From positions 1 through 64,000 of the forward strand of contig JALCBR010000002.1 in assembly GCA_028066245.1 (NCBI GenBank): a stretch of 64,000 nt of DNA, given 5' to 3'. Positions within the stretch are counted from its first letter, which is position 1, and each line of letters begins with the position of its first letter. Shown one piece after another: positions 16,392-25,621 of this stretch. Source of the stretch: Pirellulales bacterium (GTDB lineage Bacteria; Planctomycetota; Planctomycetia; Pirellulales; S012-138). The translations under genes were made by a program, and so were the position numbers. The notes under the pieces are model-generated. The model did not search any database, was not told where the DNA came from, and saw only the letters and a program-made list of their open reading frames with translations.

Positions 16392-16936
16392 TCATCTCGT
16401 CAGCGGCCAATTCTCACTTCGGCAACGCTTGGGCGACATAAAGCCTGTGAACTTGATCAGGATCAGAATCATCCGTGCGCCGAAGTGCGGCTTGCCCGTC
16501 TCAACCAATGATTTGAGTGTCTTGGTGATGAACGGCCCTCCCTGCGCCATGCTCTTCTCGCTCTTGGTGCCCTGGGGAACGTTTTCTGTTGTCAGCGTAA
16601 ACTCCGTTCCTTCAGGAATTTCGCGGAGTTCGTAGATCACGGTGCTGGGTGGATCGTCAAGATGCGTGAATTGGAATGTGTGCGAGAAGCGATGCGGCGG
16701 ATCAAAGTCCAACACCTCGCCAACGACACCTGTGTACTTTCCGTTGGGCGTACGCATGCGAATCGGCGCTCCCGGACGCAAACCCGTGGTGGCATGACTG
16801 ACCCAAAAAAGAACGGTAGCGGCTCGCCCTGTTTGGTCAACGCATCCCAAACCTGTTGAATGGGAGCGTTGATGGTGACGCGGTAGACCTGTCTGGCTGC
16901 ATGGGCCGGTTGCGAGGAAGCGTCGGAACTGCTCAT
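16392..16936 (-). pseudogene. SRPBCC (AHSA1-type) domain protein, single-base frameshift
   Basis: From ATG 16936 the frame reads MSSSDASSQPAHAARQVYRV, then TINAPIQQVWDALTKQGEPL and PFFF, and then loses sense. The sequel SHATTGLRPGAPIRMRTPNG, then FDPPHRFSHTFQFTHLDDPP and VIYELREIPEGTEFTLTTEN, is in another frame down to 16392. Adding one T to the run of six Ts (plus-strand A run at 16805-16810) rejoins them. The domain is the Bet v1-like START fold common in AHSA1/Aha1-type proteins, which bind hydrophobic ligands; such proteins are often co-transcribed with an ArsR regulator, as here. The start lies 2 bp after the regulator's stop codon, implying coupling. A homopolymer deletion may be a real mutation or a sequencing error. 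Confidence 0.85.
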
Positions 16937-16938
16937 GG

Positions 16939-17277
16939 TCACTTCTTTTGCTTCTTTTTGGTTTCGGTTTGGAACTTGAGGTCCGTCAGTTTGCTCGCCC
17001 AAAACTGGCTGTAGTCCGTCGTCCAGCGGTCATAGATCATCTGAATTGGGACAGCGTTAAAATACAGTTCCCGAGAACGCCCTGATTTCTGCGAGATCAA
17101 CAACTTGGCCTTTTCCAAGATGTTCAAGTGTTTCATTACGGCGATGCGACTCATTGAGAAGTACTTGGCCACATCGTTGACATTGCAGCCAGGCATTTTG
17201 CCAATGATGTCCAGCATCTTCCGCCGCGCGGAATGCGCGAGCGCTTGAAACAGGCCGTCCATCGATTCAGGTGTCAT
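16939..17277 (-). CDS. ArsR-family winged-helix transcriptional regulator
   Basis: A 112-residue protein. FQALAHSARRKMLDIIGKMP starts the fold and VNDVAKYFSMSRIAVMKHLN supplies the recognition helix-turn-helix. LLISQKSGRSRELYFNAVPI forms the wing and is followed by a helical tail. There is no Cys-x-Cys metal site in the recognition helix, so it is more like the SRPBCC-linked regulators than metal-sensing ArsR. Its stop is 2 bp from the start of the SRPBCC gene. The start codon overlaps one arm of a perfect palindrome (17276-17299), which suggests autorepression. C-terminal residues are unusually Lys-rich (ETKKKQKK). Confidence 0.85.
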   Translation of the reverse strand: MTPESMDGLFQALAHSARRKMLDIIGKMPGCNVNDVAKYFSMSRIAVMKHLNILEKAKLLISQKSGRSRELYFNAVPIQMIYDRWTTDYSQFWASKLTDLKFQTETKKKQKK

Positions 17278-17299
17278 ATGTAACTAATAGGTTACATAT
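17276..17299. promoter_or_regulatory. Palindromic operator at the ArsR start
   Basis: ATATGTAAC (17276-17284) and GTTACATAT (17291-17299) are perfect inverted arms with a 6-bp centre (TAATAG). The left arm includes the start codon of the regulator, so binding there would block its own transcription or translation. Dyads of this size are typical for dimeric ArsR proteins. Confidence 0.65.
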
Positions 17300-17434
17300 C
17301 GGTGGGCGGTGCGTCAAGGCTTTGCTTTCATCGTTTTTGCTGTGCGATACGCGTATCCGCTTGCCCCACTCTCGGGATCCCGGCTCTGCGACCAGGGCAA
17401 TTCACGGCCGGAATAACCTCGCACTCAAGTCAAG

Positions 17435-18538
17435 CTAACTCGCTTCGCCGACTGGCTTCTCTTCCCATTGCTCGTTCATGTCGTACTCATCGAGCCAAGG
17501 TTCCAGCTCTTCAGCGGAGAGCCGGCGGAGCTTTGTCTCCTGGTCGATTCGTTCGACGATGGTAATATCGTCGGCTTCGAAGTAGTCCAGAAACGCTGAA
17601 GATTGGGTGGCGACGATCAATTGGCAACGGTCGGCCGTTCTTTCAATCAACGGAGCCACCACACTGATCGCCAACGGATCAAGCCCAGCTTCCGGTTCAT
17701 CAAGAATAATGACAGTGGGGAGGTTCTCTTGTGGCTGCAATAACAGTGTGGCGATTGCAATCGCGCGGAGAGTCCCGTCCGGGAATTGTTGAGCGCCAAA
17801 GATGTGTGAATTCCCCGTCTCTTTCCAATTTAAGCGAATGTAGTTTTCTTGTCCTGGCTTGGGCTCAAGTAGGAATGTGTCGAATCCCGGCAGGATCTGG
17901 CGAACAGTCTCGACGATGTTGTCATAGCATTCTGGGGACTGCTGTTGGTACCGCGCGAGCATCGCGGCCAGGTTACCGGCGTCAGGCATCAAGAAACGGT
18001 CATTCTGCGCATAGCAGCGGTTGCGGATGCGCGCCGAACTGGATGTATCCGAGAAATTGAAGACGCGGCAGGAACCAACGAGCCCCCGAATAACACGAGC
18101 TGTATCATTCCCTCGATTTGCTTCACGGTTGAGCTTGGTTTCGCGATGACCGGCGCCGAGCACGTCACTTTGCGGATGATCAAATCCCAAACGGTGGAAT
18201 TCGAGCTTTTCCTCTGTGAACAGCAGTGAGTCAACGGCCGCATGGACCAGTCGGACGCAGTACCGGCTTTCGCCTGTTTCAGTCTCAAAGTGGAAACTGG
18301 CGTCAAGCATCGGTGTCTCACGCGAGCCGTTGTAGAGCAAGGCTTCACTCCCGCCATGACCGGCGATGTACGCTTGCATCCGCTCGCCGATCAGCTCATT
18401 GAACATCTTGAACAGCGAGACAAGGTTGGATTTTCCCGATCCACTTCGGCCCACCAGCACGTTCAGGCGACCAAGGTCCAAGCCAACACTGCGGAATGAT
18501 TTCCAACCCCGGAGTTCCAGTTTCTTGAGTCGATTCAT
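17435..18538 (-). CDS. AAA-family ATPase (RecF/OLD-like, AAA_21 type), stand-alone
   Basis: A 367-residue protein. The N-terminus MNRLKKLELRGWKSFRSVGL leads into the Walker A block NVLVGRSGSGKSNLVSLFKM. After a helical middle, QQFPDGTLRAIAIATLLLQP holds the signature-like segment, VIILDEPEAGLDPLAISVVA the Walker B, and CQLIVATQSSAFLDYFEADD the H-loop region (His replaced by Gln-Ser-Ser). This is the layout of RecF/SMC-like AAA_21 ATPases, many of which occur in defence systems with a nuclease or DUF4276 partner. No TOPRIM domain follows the ATPase core and no partner gene is adjacent. It may act alone in DNA maintenance or be an orphan of a two-gene system. Confidence 0.8.
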   Translation of the reverse strand: MNRLKKLELRGWKSFRSVGLDLGRLNVLVGRSGSGKSNLVSLFKMFNELIGERMQAYIAGHGGSEALLYNGSRETPMLDASFHFETETGESRYCVRLVHAAVDSLLFTEEKLEFHRLGFDHPQSDVLGAGHRETKLNREANRGNDTARVIRGLVGSCRVFNFSDTSSSARIRNRCYAQNDRFLMPDAGNLAAMLARYQQQSPECYDNIVETVRQILPGFDTFLLEPKPGQENYIRLNWKETGNSHIFGAQQFPDGTLRAIAIATLLLQPQENLPTVIILDEPEAGLDPLAISVVAPLIERTADRCQLIVATQSSAFLDYFEADDITIVERIDQETKLRRLSAEELEPWLDEYDMNEQWEEKPVGEAS

Positions 18539-18668
18539 GCGTTAGTCCTTCAGCCGCGAGAAACGTTGCGATGAGATTAGTCTTACGAATTCCTATCGAT
18601 TGCCCCGGAGTTTGTTTTGGACGAGTGCTCTGCTTGATCAGCATGAGGGTTACTGTCGAATTGCTGTT

Positions 18669-19445
18669 TCAGGAGAGATCGCGATATTCTTTGCGAACAA
18701 AGACGATTGTTGCCAAGCTCATACTTCCAATCGTGAAAACGGCCAACATGGTTTGTGCTGATACTGTATCGATCGCCTGAAAGAAGAGCGGTTCTTGGAC
18801 GCCAAAATCGCGGGCAAGGTCATACATCATGGACCGGCCATAGAAGTTAACGGCCAGGCGTTTGATGATGCCCGGCATTGCGCCGAGAATTGTCTCCATG
18901 GAGAGCGAGTACACCAGCGCGATGATTGTTGAATGCCGAAAAAGAACAGCGAACAAGTGAAACACGCTCACATAGGCGATCGACATTAGAACCACGCTGG
19001 GCAGATATAAGCGCAACGCTTCATCCGCAACGGGAGCAGGCATGATCTGGCAAAATCCGTAGAAACTCCCACCGATAAGGGAGACCACGATCGGAAGTGT
19101 GCCCAGGAACTTTGCCGCCAAGACCATCGCCCGGGGGATGGGGCGAATTAACAAGAACAGCAACGTCCGCTCCTCGCGATCACCTCCAATAGATGTTGTG
19201 GCGTAAGCTAATGCGCAAACCGGAATCACGAACAAAGAAAAGATGGTGATTACGAAAACATTGCTGAATTGTGCGAAGATCCGCGCATAGTCCGCATACT
19301 CTTGCGGCTCCATGTTGTGACGCCAGACAAAGAGGAACACACCGCAAGCAGCCAACGGCAAAACAACCATCAGCGTATTTGCCGACCAGATCAGACGACG
19401 GACCGTCAGCCAAATCAACGTTATCCAGGCACGCAACAAAGACAT
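18669..19445 (-). CDS. ABC-2 type transporter permease
   Basis: A 258-residue membrane protein with about six hydrophobic segments, for example LIWSANTLMVVLPLAACGVF near the N-terminus, FVITIFSLFVIPVCALAYAT, PSVVLMSIAYVSVFHLFAVL and AQTMLAVFTIGSMSLATIVF at the C-terminus. The cytoplasmic loop GGDREERTLLFLLIRPIPR is the conserved coupling segment of ABC-2 permeases (E-R-x-x-x-T-L-x-x-L-L-x-x-P-I). It follows the ATP-binding gene (start 20585) on the same strand after a 225-bp gap, so the two should form one exporter. Substrate unknown. Confidence 0.85.
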   Translation of the reverse strand: MSLLRAWITLIWLTVRRLIWSANTLMVVLPLAACGVFLFVWRHNMEPQEYADYARIFAQFSNVFVITIFSLFVIPVCALAYATTSIGGDREERTLLFLLIRPIPRAMVLAAKFLGTLPIVVSLIGGSFYGFCQIMPAPVADEALRLYLPSVVLMSIAYVSVFHLFAVLFRHSTIIALVYSLSMETILGAMPGIIKRLAVNFYGRSMMYDLARDFGVQEPLFFQAIDTVSAQTMLAVFTIGSMSLATIVFVRKEYRDLS

Positions 19446-19670
19446 GCGAAACCGGTCATGCAGTAGGTTAGCTTCCGAATCGAACTAGGTCCGAGCTTCG
19501 ATCAAATACACGAGAGCGACGAATTCAAGTCATTAGCCCCATGGATCGAACCTTCAAATAGCCACAATCTCATTCTTGATAACTCACTGAACGCCACGAT
19601 ATACAATTGCCGCGTAAATTCCTACTCTCGGCAATTAATTCTCGGTCTCCTGTTCAAGCTAGCTGTCAAA

Positions 19671-20585
19671 TTACGCGCCGGCCTCGAGGTAGGAAAAGAC
19701 GGCGTCGGCCCCTTCATCAACAGTCTGCATGCGGCTGATATCTAACTGCTGCTCAACGACAAGTTCATTGATCGCGGGGAAAAACGTCGAAGCATTCGTC
19801 GTGCGGACCGTTACAGTCTCTTGATCGATTTCCACGGATCGGACCTCGGGCATTTGCAACAACAGTGATGCAACGTGCCTGGCATCCACCGCGGCGATCT
19901 CAACCGTCAATGGTTGGTCTGCCAGCAAGCTACGAATCTGCGACAATGATCCTGATGCCAATAGCCGCCCCCGCGAGATCATCAGCACGGAATCGCAAAT
20001 ATCTTCGACTTCGGCCAACATGTGCGTGGAGAACAGGATTGTCTTGCCATCATCGGCAAGTTGTGCCAGCAGCTGGTGGAAATCCGCTCGACCGCCTGGG
20101 TCAACGCCTGTGAGCGGCTCGTCCAATAGCAGAATTTGTGGGTCATGCGTCAAAGCTTGGGCGAGCTTGATTCTCTGCCGCATTCCGTGACTATAGCCGG
20201 CAATGCGTCTTGCCGCACGGTCAGCCATACCAACACGTAGCAGGGCCAATTCCGTTCGTCGTTTTGCTTCTGAACTCGCATAGCCGTATAAGCGAGACAT
20301 CGTGGTGACAAACTCTCGCCCTGTCATCTCTTCATAGAAAGAATTGATGTCCGGGCTATAGCCAAAATCTCGCTTGGCTGCTGTGCTCCACGATGACTTC
20401 TCGCCAATGTTGACGTTCCCCTGGCTGGGCCGGAGTTGCCCACTGGCCAGTTTGATCATCGTCGACTTGCCCGCCCCGTTGGCGCCAAACAGGGCCGTAA
20501 CGCCAGGCCCGATTTGGCAGCTGATGTCGTTGACGCCGATGACCGGGCCGTAGAATTTCGTGACGTTCTGGAAAGTCAGGTTCAT
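19671..20585 (-). CDS. ABC transporter ATP-binding protein
   Basis: A 304-residue protein. Walker A GANGAGKSTMIKLASGQLRP, signature YSHGMRQRIKLAQALTHDPQ, Walker B ILLLDEPLTGVDPGGRADFH and the H-loop ILFSTHMLAEVEDICD are all intact. The Q-loop region has YSPDINSFYEEMTGREFV. The C-terminal 90 residues form the regulatory extension found in ABC-2 drug, lipid and Na+ exporter ATPases (CcmA/NatA type). Its permease is the next gene on the same strand. Its start lies 45 bp downstream of the ftsH stop, so it may be read from the ftsH promoter. Confidence 0.93.
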   Translation of the reverse strand: MNLTFQNVTKFYGPVIGVNDISCQIGPGVTALFGANGAGKSTMIKLASGQLRPSQGNVNIGEKSSWSTAAKRDFGYSPDINSFYEEMTGREFVTTMSRLYGYASSEAKRRTELALLRVGMADRAARRIAGYSHGMRQRIKLAQALTHDPQILLLDEPLTGVDPGGRADFHQLLAQLADDGKTILFSTHMLAEVEDICDSVLMISRGRLLASGSLSQIRSLLADQPLTVEIAAVDARHVASLLLQMPEVRSVEIDQETVTVRTTNASTFFPAINELVVEQQLDISRMQTVDEGADAVFSYLEAGA

Positions 20586-20630
20586 GAACAGCGGAACATT
20601 GGATTGATCCGTGTCAACAACGGGAGAAAC

Positions 20631-22814
20631 CTACGATGGTTCTTGCGCATCTCCCGCTGAAGACGATTCCTGTGTCGTCTGCCGTTCTTCCACTGGCTCG
20701 CCATTGTCTGCCGATCCGTTCCTCGAAGAGTTGTATCGTGAAGGACCGATGAGTTTGGCGATCTCATCTTCCTCCAGCTCTTCAACGTCTTCCAAGGCGC
20801 GAGCCAGCGCTTCGAGCTTGTCACGGTTGGTGGTCAACACATCCAGTGCGCAGTCAAATGCGCCATTCAGAATCCGCGAGACTTCCTCATCGACGATGTT
20901 GGCCGTCTGTTCACTGAATTGCCGATGCTCATGGATTTCCTTGCCTAGGAACGGATGATCGTCGCTCGTCTGATAGTTGACCGGACCGAGCCGTTCGCTC
21001 ATTCCCCAAGTGGTCACCATTCGCCGGGCAAGTTGAGTCGCTTTCTTGAGATCATCTTCGGCACCGGCGGAAAGTTCATCATAGATGAGTTTCTCCGCGG
21101 CGCGGCCACCCATAATGAACGATAGACGAGAGTGCAGTTCTTTTTCAGAGACGTTGAGCCGGTCTTCTTCCGGCAAGATCTGCGTCACTCCTAGGGCTCG
21201 ACCACGCGGCACAATGGCTACTTTGTGCAATCTGTCAACACCGGGTAACAACCAAGCAAGGAGCGCGTGACCGGCTTCGTGATATGCAGTCAGTTCCTTT
21301 TCGGCCTCGGATAGTACTTCGTCTCGCTTCGGTCCCATCAGCACTTTGTCGCGCGCAGCTTCAAAGTCATCCATCGAGACCTTTTCCCGCCCGACGCGGG
21401 CTGCCCACAACGCAGCTTCGTTGACGAGATTGCGGATATCGGCCCCGGTCATGCCGATTGTGCCCCGCGCAAGCCGGTCAAAATCAACATCATCAGCGAC
21501 AGGGACATCACGAGTATGGACTTCAAATAAGCCGATGCGACCTTTCAGGCGCGGTCGATCCACGGTGATATGCCGGTCAAATCGCCCGGGTCTCAGCAAC
21601 GCAGGGTCCAGGACATCCGGCCGATTGGACGCGGCGAGCACAATCACGGAATCGTGCCCCTCAAAACCGTCCATCTCGCTGAGGATTTGGTTGAGCGTTT
21701 GTTCGCGCTCGTCGTGCCCGCCACCTAATCCAGCGCCGCGGACTCGTCCGACCGCGTCAATCTCGTCAATGAACAAGATGCACGGCGAATGATCCTTGGC
21801 CGTTTTGAACAAATCGCGCACACGACTTGCGCCTACGCCGACAAACATCTGAATGAATTCAGACCCGTTGATGGAGAAGAAGGGTACTCCTGCTTCGCCG
21901 GCGACTGCCCGCGCCAACAGCGTCTTACCGGTTCCCGGCGGACCGACAAGCAATGTTCCCTTGGGAATCCGTCCGCCGAGCCGCTGGAATTTCTCCGGGT
22001 TCTTGAGGAACTCGACGATCTCTTGCAGGTCTTTCTTGACGTTGTCCAACCCAGCGACATCGTTGAAGGAGACGCTGGACTTGTTGGCTTCATACCGCCT
22101 GGCAGGGCTTTTGCCAAAGCCGCCCAAGATTCCACCGCCGCCCATCTGAGATTGGGCACGTCGATAGAGGAAGACCATCACGCCAATCAACAGCGCCGCT
22201 GGCAAGAGGTAGATCAAAATGAGAAGGACCGCGTTGTCACTCTCCGATTCAAAAGTGACGATTGCGGGAGCGTCCTCTGTTCCAGAGTCCTTGAGCTTCT
22301 GTAGAAAGTTGGGATCAAGGAGTTCGTCTGCGGGAAGCGTCGTTGTGAAGCGAGTACCAGCGTCGGGATCATCAGCGGGCGCTTCGCGAAGTTCACCAAT
22401 GACCTCGCCAGTCGCTTTGCGAACCTCAAGCTGTTTGATGTTCTTCTTCTCAACCTCCGCTATAAAATCGGGAGAGAACGCAATCTTGCGCGCCCCCAAT
22501 CCTTGAGACATGGCAAGCAGCAAGACCGAGATCAACAGCAGCAGGAGGATGAAGATGGTCAGCGTGGTGGGACGCCGACTTCGCAGCGGAGTTCCTCGGC
22601 CAAGTCCTGGCTGTGGTAGTCCGCCGGGCGTGGACCCATCTTGATGGGGCTCGCCGGGAGAGGTGGAGTTGTCAGAGCCCGTCAACGGCCTTCTGGGTTC
22701 GCCTTGAGGTGGTTGCTCAGTTTCGTGAGTCGGGTGACTACCAGCGTCGTCAGCATTTGCGCCGCCGGAATTTGGGTCCACCGGGTCGTTGTTTTCATGC
22801 GATTCGCTACTCAT
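20631..22814 (-). CDS. ftsH: ATP-dependent zinc metalloprotease FtsH
   Basis: A 727-residue protein. The first 80 residues are a Pro/Ser/Asp-rich extension not found in E. coli FtsH. TM1 is [20 protein letters not shown], followed by a periplasmic domain and TM2 ([20 protein letters not shown]). The AAA domain has Walker [20 protein letters not shown] near residue 290, the pore loop [17 protein letters not shown] and Walker [13 protein letters not shown]. The arginine-finger region is [19 protein letters not shown], and the zinc site is HEAGH near 511. It is a membrane-bound quality-control protease, forming a hexamer. The C-terminal tail is rich in Ser, Glu and Gln. The gene precedes the ABC transporter on the same strand. 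Confidence 0.97.
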   Translation of the reverse strand: MSSESHENNDPVDPNSGGANADDAGSHPTHETEQPPQGEPRRPLTGSDNSTSPGEPHQDGSTPGGLPQPGLGRGTPLRSRRPTTLTIFILLLLLISVLLLAMSQGLGARKIAFSPDFIAEVEKKNIKQLEVRKATGEVIGELREAPADDPDAGTRFTTTLPADELLDPNFLQKLKDSGTEDAPAIVTFESESDNAVLLILIYLLPAALLIGVMVFLYRRAQSQMGGGGILGGFGKSPARRYEANKSSVSFNDVAGLDNVKKDLQEIVEFLKNPEKFQRLGGRIPKGTLLVGPPGTGKTLLARAVAGEAGVPFFSINGSEFIQMFVGVGASRVRDLFKTAKDHSPCILFIDEIDAVGRVRGAGLGGGHDEREQTLNQILSEMDGFEGHDSVIVLAASNRPDVLDPALLRPGRFDRHITVDRPRLKGRIGLFEVHTRDVPVADDVDFDRLARGTIGMTGADIRNLVNEAALWAARVGREKVSMDDFEAARDKVLMGPKRDEVLSEAEKELTAYHEAGHALLAWLLPGVDRLHKVAIVPRGRALGVTQILPEEDRLNVSEKELHSRLSFIMGGRAAEKLIYDELSAGAEDDLKKATQLARRMVTTWGMSERLGPVNYQTSDDHPFLGKEIHEHRQFSEQTANIVDEEVSRILNGAFDCALDVLTTNRDKLEALARALEDVEELEEDEIAKLIGPSRYNSSRNGSADNGEPVEERQTTQESSSAGDAQEPS

Positions 22815-23101
22815 TCAATAATTTCGCCCGTTGGGTGGCGGCGTGCAGAAACGCTATTTGAAAGTGAGTGTGACTCAGCTTAGAGATTCGCTGCACGGCA
22901 ATTGAAAGGGGGACCAGCAAATAACTGATTGCCTAACAAATTATAACCCAATGCTGCGCCGCTGACTTGGGCTGAAACAGCGAGTTCGAGATTTCGTCAA
23001 CAGTCCGCCAGGCGGGTGAACCCAGGGATTGAATTCCCAAATCGTCGCGCGATTCGTCGATTGAAATGTGAGCCTCGTAACAGGAGTGGCCGAGCAACGC
23101 C

Positions 23102-24409
23102 TTACGCCTGCGAGAACGTGCCGGTGGACGTTCGCTTGATCTCACCATTGACAATGACACAGCAAGCTCGGCCTTGCACGTCACGACCAGCAAATGGTGT
23201 ATTTCGGCTGAGGCTCGTCAATTCATGTTCTGTGACTCTCCAGTCCGCGCTGGGATCAATGATGGTCACATCGGCAGCCGCGCCCACTCGCAAAGTTCCA
23301 CCCGGCACGCCCAAGATGCACGCAGGGTTGGTGGAGAGTTTCTTGATAGCTTCCGTCCAAGTCAGGAGTCCCGCAGCAACAAGCTCCGTCACGACAAGTG
23401 AAAGCGTTGTTTCCAGGCCCACCGCGCCAAAGGGAGCTTGATCCAACTCCTGGAGTTTCTTCTCGGCAGCGTACGGAGCGTGGCTGCTGCAGATGACGTC
23501 AATTGTCCCGTCCGCCAGCGCTTCAATAACCGCCTGACGGTCCATTTCGCTTCTCAGTGGCGGGTTCAGCTTATATCGAGAATCGAACGATCTCAGCATT
23601 TCGTCCGTGAGCGTGAAATGGGGAGGGGATACGCCGCACGTGACGTGAACGCCGCGATGTTTGGCTCGACGAACGATTTCCGTTCCGCCTGCGGTTGTGA
23701 CTTGGGTGAGGTGCAACCGCCCCCCGGTTGTTTCTGCCAATGAGCAATCTCGGCTGATCATCACATCTTCGGCCGCAGCAGGGAGCGAAGAGAGCCCCAA
23801 CATGAGCGAGACATCGCCATCATGCATCACGCCACCGCGCGTGAGTTCGATCACTTCCGGCCGGTTGAGCACTGGCCGATCAAACATCGAACAGTACTGA
23901 AACGCACGCCGCAGCAATTCCGCGTTGTGGATTGGTGCGTCAACATCGCTAAAAGCGACGGCGCCAGCTTCGGTCAATTGTCCAATTTCGGCGAGTTCCT
24001 CGCCTGCTCGGTTTTTGCTGACGCACGCGATGGGATGCACACGGCAGCGGTTCGCCCGTGCCGCCTGATGCAGCACAAACTCGACGCTCCCTTGCGTGTC
24101 GATTGGAGGGTCGGTGTTGGGAGTGCACGCGATGGCTGTGTAACCGCCAGCGATGGCCGCAGCAGTACCGGATTCAATCGTCTCGTCTTCTTCGCCGCCG
24201 GGTTCGCGCAGTTCTGGTCCAATGTCAATCAAACCGGGCGCAACGATACGGTCAGCTGCGTCGATGACAACGGCGCCTTCGGCATCTGCATGATCGGCGG
24301 GGATATCATACGCGGCAATGTGACCGTCACTGACCAGCAAACTGCCAACACGATCGATCCCCTGATCCGGGTCGATCAGCCGTCCGCCGAGTATCAAAAT
24401 GCGCGACAT
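23102..24409 (-). CDS. pyrC': Dihydroorotase homologue lacking metal ligands (PyrC'-like pseudoenzyme)
   Basis: A 435-residue protein of the type I dihydroorotase fold: GLIDIGPELREPGGEEDETI, CTPNTDPPIDT, AVAFSDVDAPI and GTIDVICSSHAPYAAEKK in the right order. The catalytic residues have gone. The D-x-H-x-H of strand 1 is D-I-G-P-E (Gly64, Glu66), and the His of P-V-x-x-H-x-E is Arg183. The second His of H-x-x-H-V-S is Gln236, and P-H-H is P-P-H (Pro263). The T-D-H-A-P-H block is S-S-H-A-P-Y, so the catalytic Asp is Ser309. Non-catalytic homologues of this kind (PyrC' in Pseudomonas) bind and stabilise aspartate transcarbamoylase. Here no pyrB is adjacent, so the partner must be elsewhere. A different cyclic amidohydrolase activity is unlikely without the metals. 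Confidence 0.85.
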   Translation of the reverse strand: MSRILILGGRLIDPDQGIDRVGSLLVSDGHIAAYDIPADHADAEGAVVIDAADRIVAPGLIDIGPELREPGGEEDETIESGTAAAIAGGYTAIACTPNTDPPIDTQGSVEFVLHQAARANRCRVHPIACVSKNRAGEELAEIGQLTEAGAVAFSDVDAPIHNAELLRRAFQYCSMFDRPVLNRPEVIELTRGGVMHDGDVSLMLGLSSLPAAAEDVMISRDCSLAETTGGRLHLTQVTTAGGTEIVRRAKHRGVHVTCGVSPPHFTLTDEMLRSFDSRYKLNPPLRSEMDRQAVIEALADGTIDVICSSHAPYAAEKKLQELDQAPFGAVGLETTLSLVVTELVAAGLLTWTEAIKKLSTNPACILGVPGGTLRVGAAADVTIIDPSADWRVTEHELTSLSRNTPFAGRDVQGRACCVIVNGEIKRTSTGTFSQA

Positions 24410-24520
24410 TCCCGTCGAAATTACGAAGGCAAATCATCAAGCAAGGTGCGCGTGCAGCACAATCCAAGGTATATCGGAAGCGACCGGAGATCGCTAGATG
24501 CTGCCAGATAGGACGGCGAG

Positions 24521-24564
24521 ACTGTAAACGCGGCGGATGGAACTCCACCCGCCGCGTTTACAGT
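24521..24564 (-). terminator. Perfect 16-bp hairpin after the Tad locus
   Basis: ACTGTAAACGCGGCGG (24521-24536) and CCGCCGCGTTTACAGT (24549-24564) are perfect inverted arms with a 12-bp loop, 32 bp after the tadC stop and 111 bp before the pyrC' start. No long U-tract follows, so it may stabilise the mRNA end as well as, or instead of, terminating transcription. Confidence 0.7.
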
Positions 24565-24595
24565 GATCGAGAGATGTTGCGACAAGCAAGAGCAA

Positions 24596-25564
24596 CTATC
24601 CGCCCATCTTGGGGAACATATCGCGGATGATCGTGATCGCCGCTGGTCCAACCAGCACAACGAAGATGCCGGGGAAGATGAACATCACCAGCGGGAAGAT
24701 CAGCTTCACCGCGGTTTTCGCAGCCTTTTCTTCAGCAATTTGACGGCGGCGCGTTCGCATCGAATCACTTTGAACACGCAGAGCTTGCGCGACGCTGGAG
24801 CCGAACTTGTCGGCCTGAATCAGGATCGCGGCTAACGAGCGAAGATCGTCAACGCCTGTCCGTGCTCCCAGTTCATGCAGAACTTCGTTTCTGCTGCGCC
24901 CCATCTGCAACTGCACATTGGAAAGACTAAATTCTTCGGCGATCACCTTGTTTGTGAGCTTCATTTCGTCTGCCACTTTCCGCATGGCTTGGTCCAAGCC
25001 AAGACCAGCCTCCACGCAGACGACAAGCAAGTCCAAAGCATCCGGCAGGCCGAAAAAGATCGCCTGTTTGCGGCTTCTGGCCAACAGGGCGAGAACAACG
25101 GTGGGTAGGTAAAAGCAGATCCCTGTCACGCTGATGGTGACCATGAGTGTCGTTTGGTTGATGCCTTCAATGAACAGCATTGTGCCGCCGCTGGCAACAA
25201 AACCGACGACCAGGAGCAGGAACTTAATGCCCAGGAAGACGCTCCCGGCAGACTCACCGCGAAACCCGGCGCTGGCCAATTTGGCTTTGAGTTTGCTGGC
25301 TTCAAATTCGTTCTTCGGTTGCAGCGGCTTACTGGCGATGGACGCCTTCTCGAGCACGCGGCTCATGGCGTCGTTCTTCTTAAGCGCTGCTTCTTCTCGT
25401 TTTTTCCGCGCTTGCGGATTGGTCAGCTCGTCCAACCGCTCCACGGCACGAGATTTTCCGTTGGCCAAGTATTCCATGATCCACCAGCCAGCTGCGGCGA
25501 CCGCACCAAAAATGGCCAATGGCAGGAATGAACTCAGCGAGATGTCAGCAACTGGCAAAAACAT
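24596..25564 (-). CDS. tadC: TadC-like pilus assembly membrane protein (T2SSF domain)
   Basis: A 322-residue inner-membrane platform protein of the Tad pilus. Hydrophobic segments include ADISLSSFLPLAIFGAVAAA near the N-terminus, FLGIKFLLLVVGFVASGGTM, TVSVTGICFYLP-type helices and a C-terminal pair ending FIFPGIFVVLVGPAAITIIR. The cytoplasmic T2SSF domain has GLPDALDLLVVCVEAGLGLD, then SLSNVQLQMGRSRNEVLHEL and ILIQADKFGSSVAQALRVQS, which are hallmark blocks. It is the last gene of the Tad operon, 57 bp after tadB, and is followed by a perfect hairpin. Confidence 0.93.
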   Translation of the reverse strand: MFLPVADISLSSFLPLAIFGAVAAAGWWIMEYLANGKSRAVERLDELTNPQARKKREEAALKKNDAMSRVLEKASIASKPLQPKNEFEASKLKAKLASAGFRGESAGSVFLGIKFLLLVVGFVASGGTMLFIEGINQTTLMVTISVTGICFYLPTVVLALLARSRKQAIFFGLPDALDLLVVCVEAGLGLDQAMRKVADEMKLTNKVIAEEFSLSNVQLQMGRSRNEVLHELGARTGVDDLRSLAAILIQADKFGSSVAQALRVQSDSMRTRRRQIAEEKAAKTAVKLIFPLVMFIFPGIFVVLVGPAAITIIRDMFPKMGG

Positions 25565-25621
25565 GAGTGAGCCTACTGAACGGAACTTGAGGAGCGGTCC
25601 GCTGGACGCGGCTTGCTGTGG

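Noticed and set aside
16805-16810. Two separate genes in the SRPBCC region
   Set aside because: One added base joins both halves into a standard AHSA1-type fold, so a frameshift is the simpler reading.
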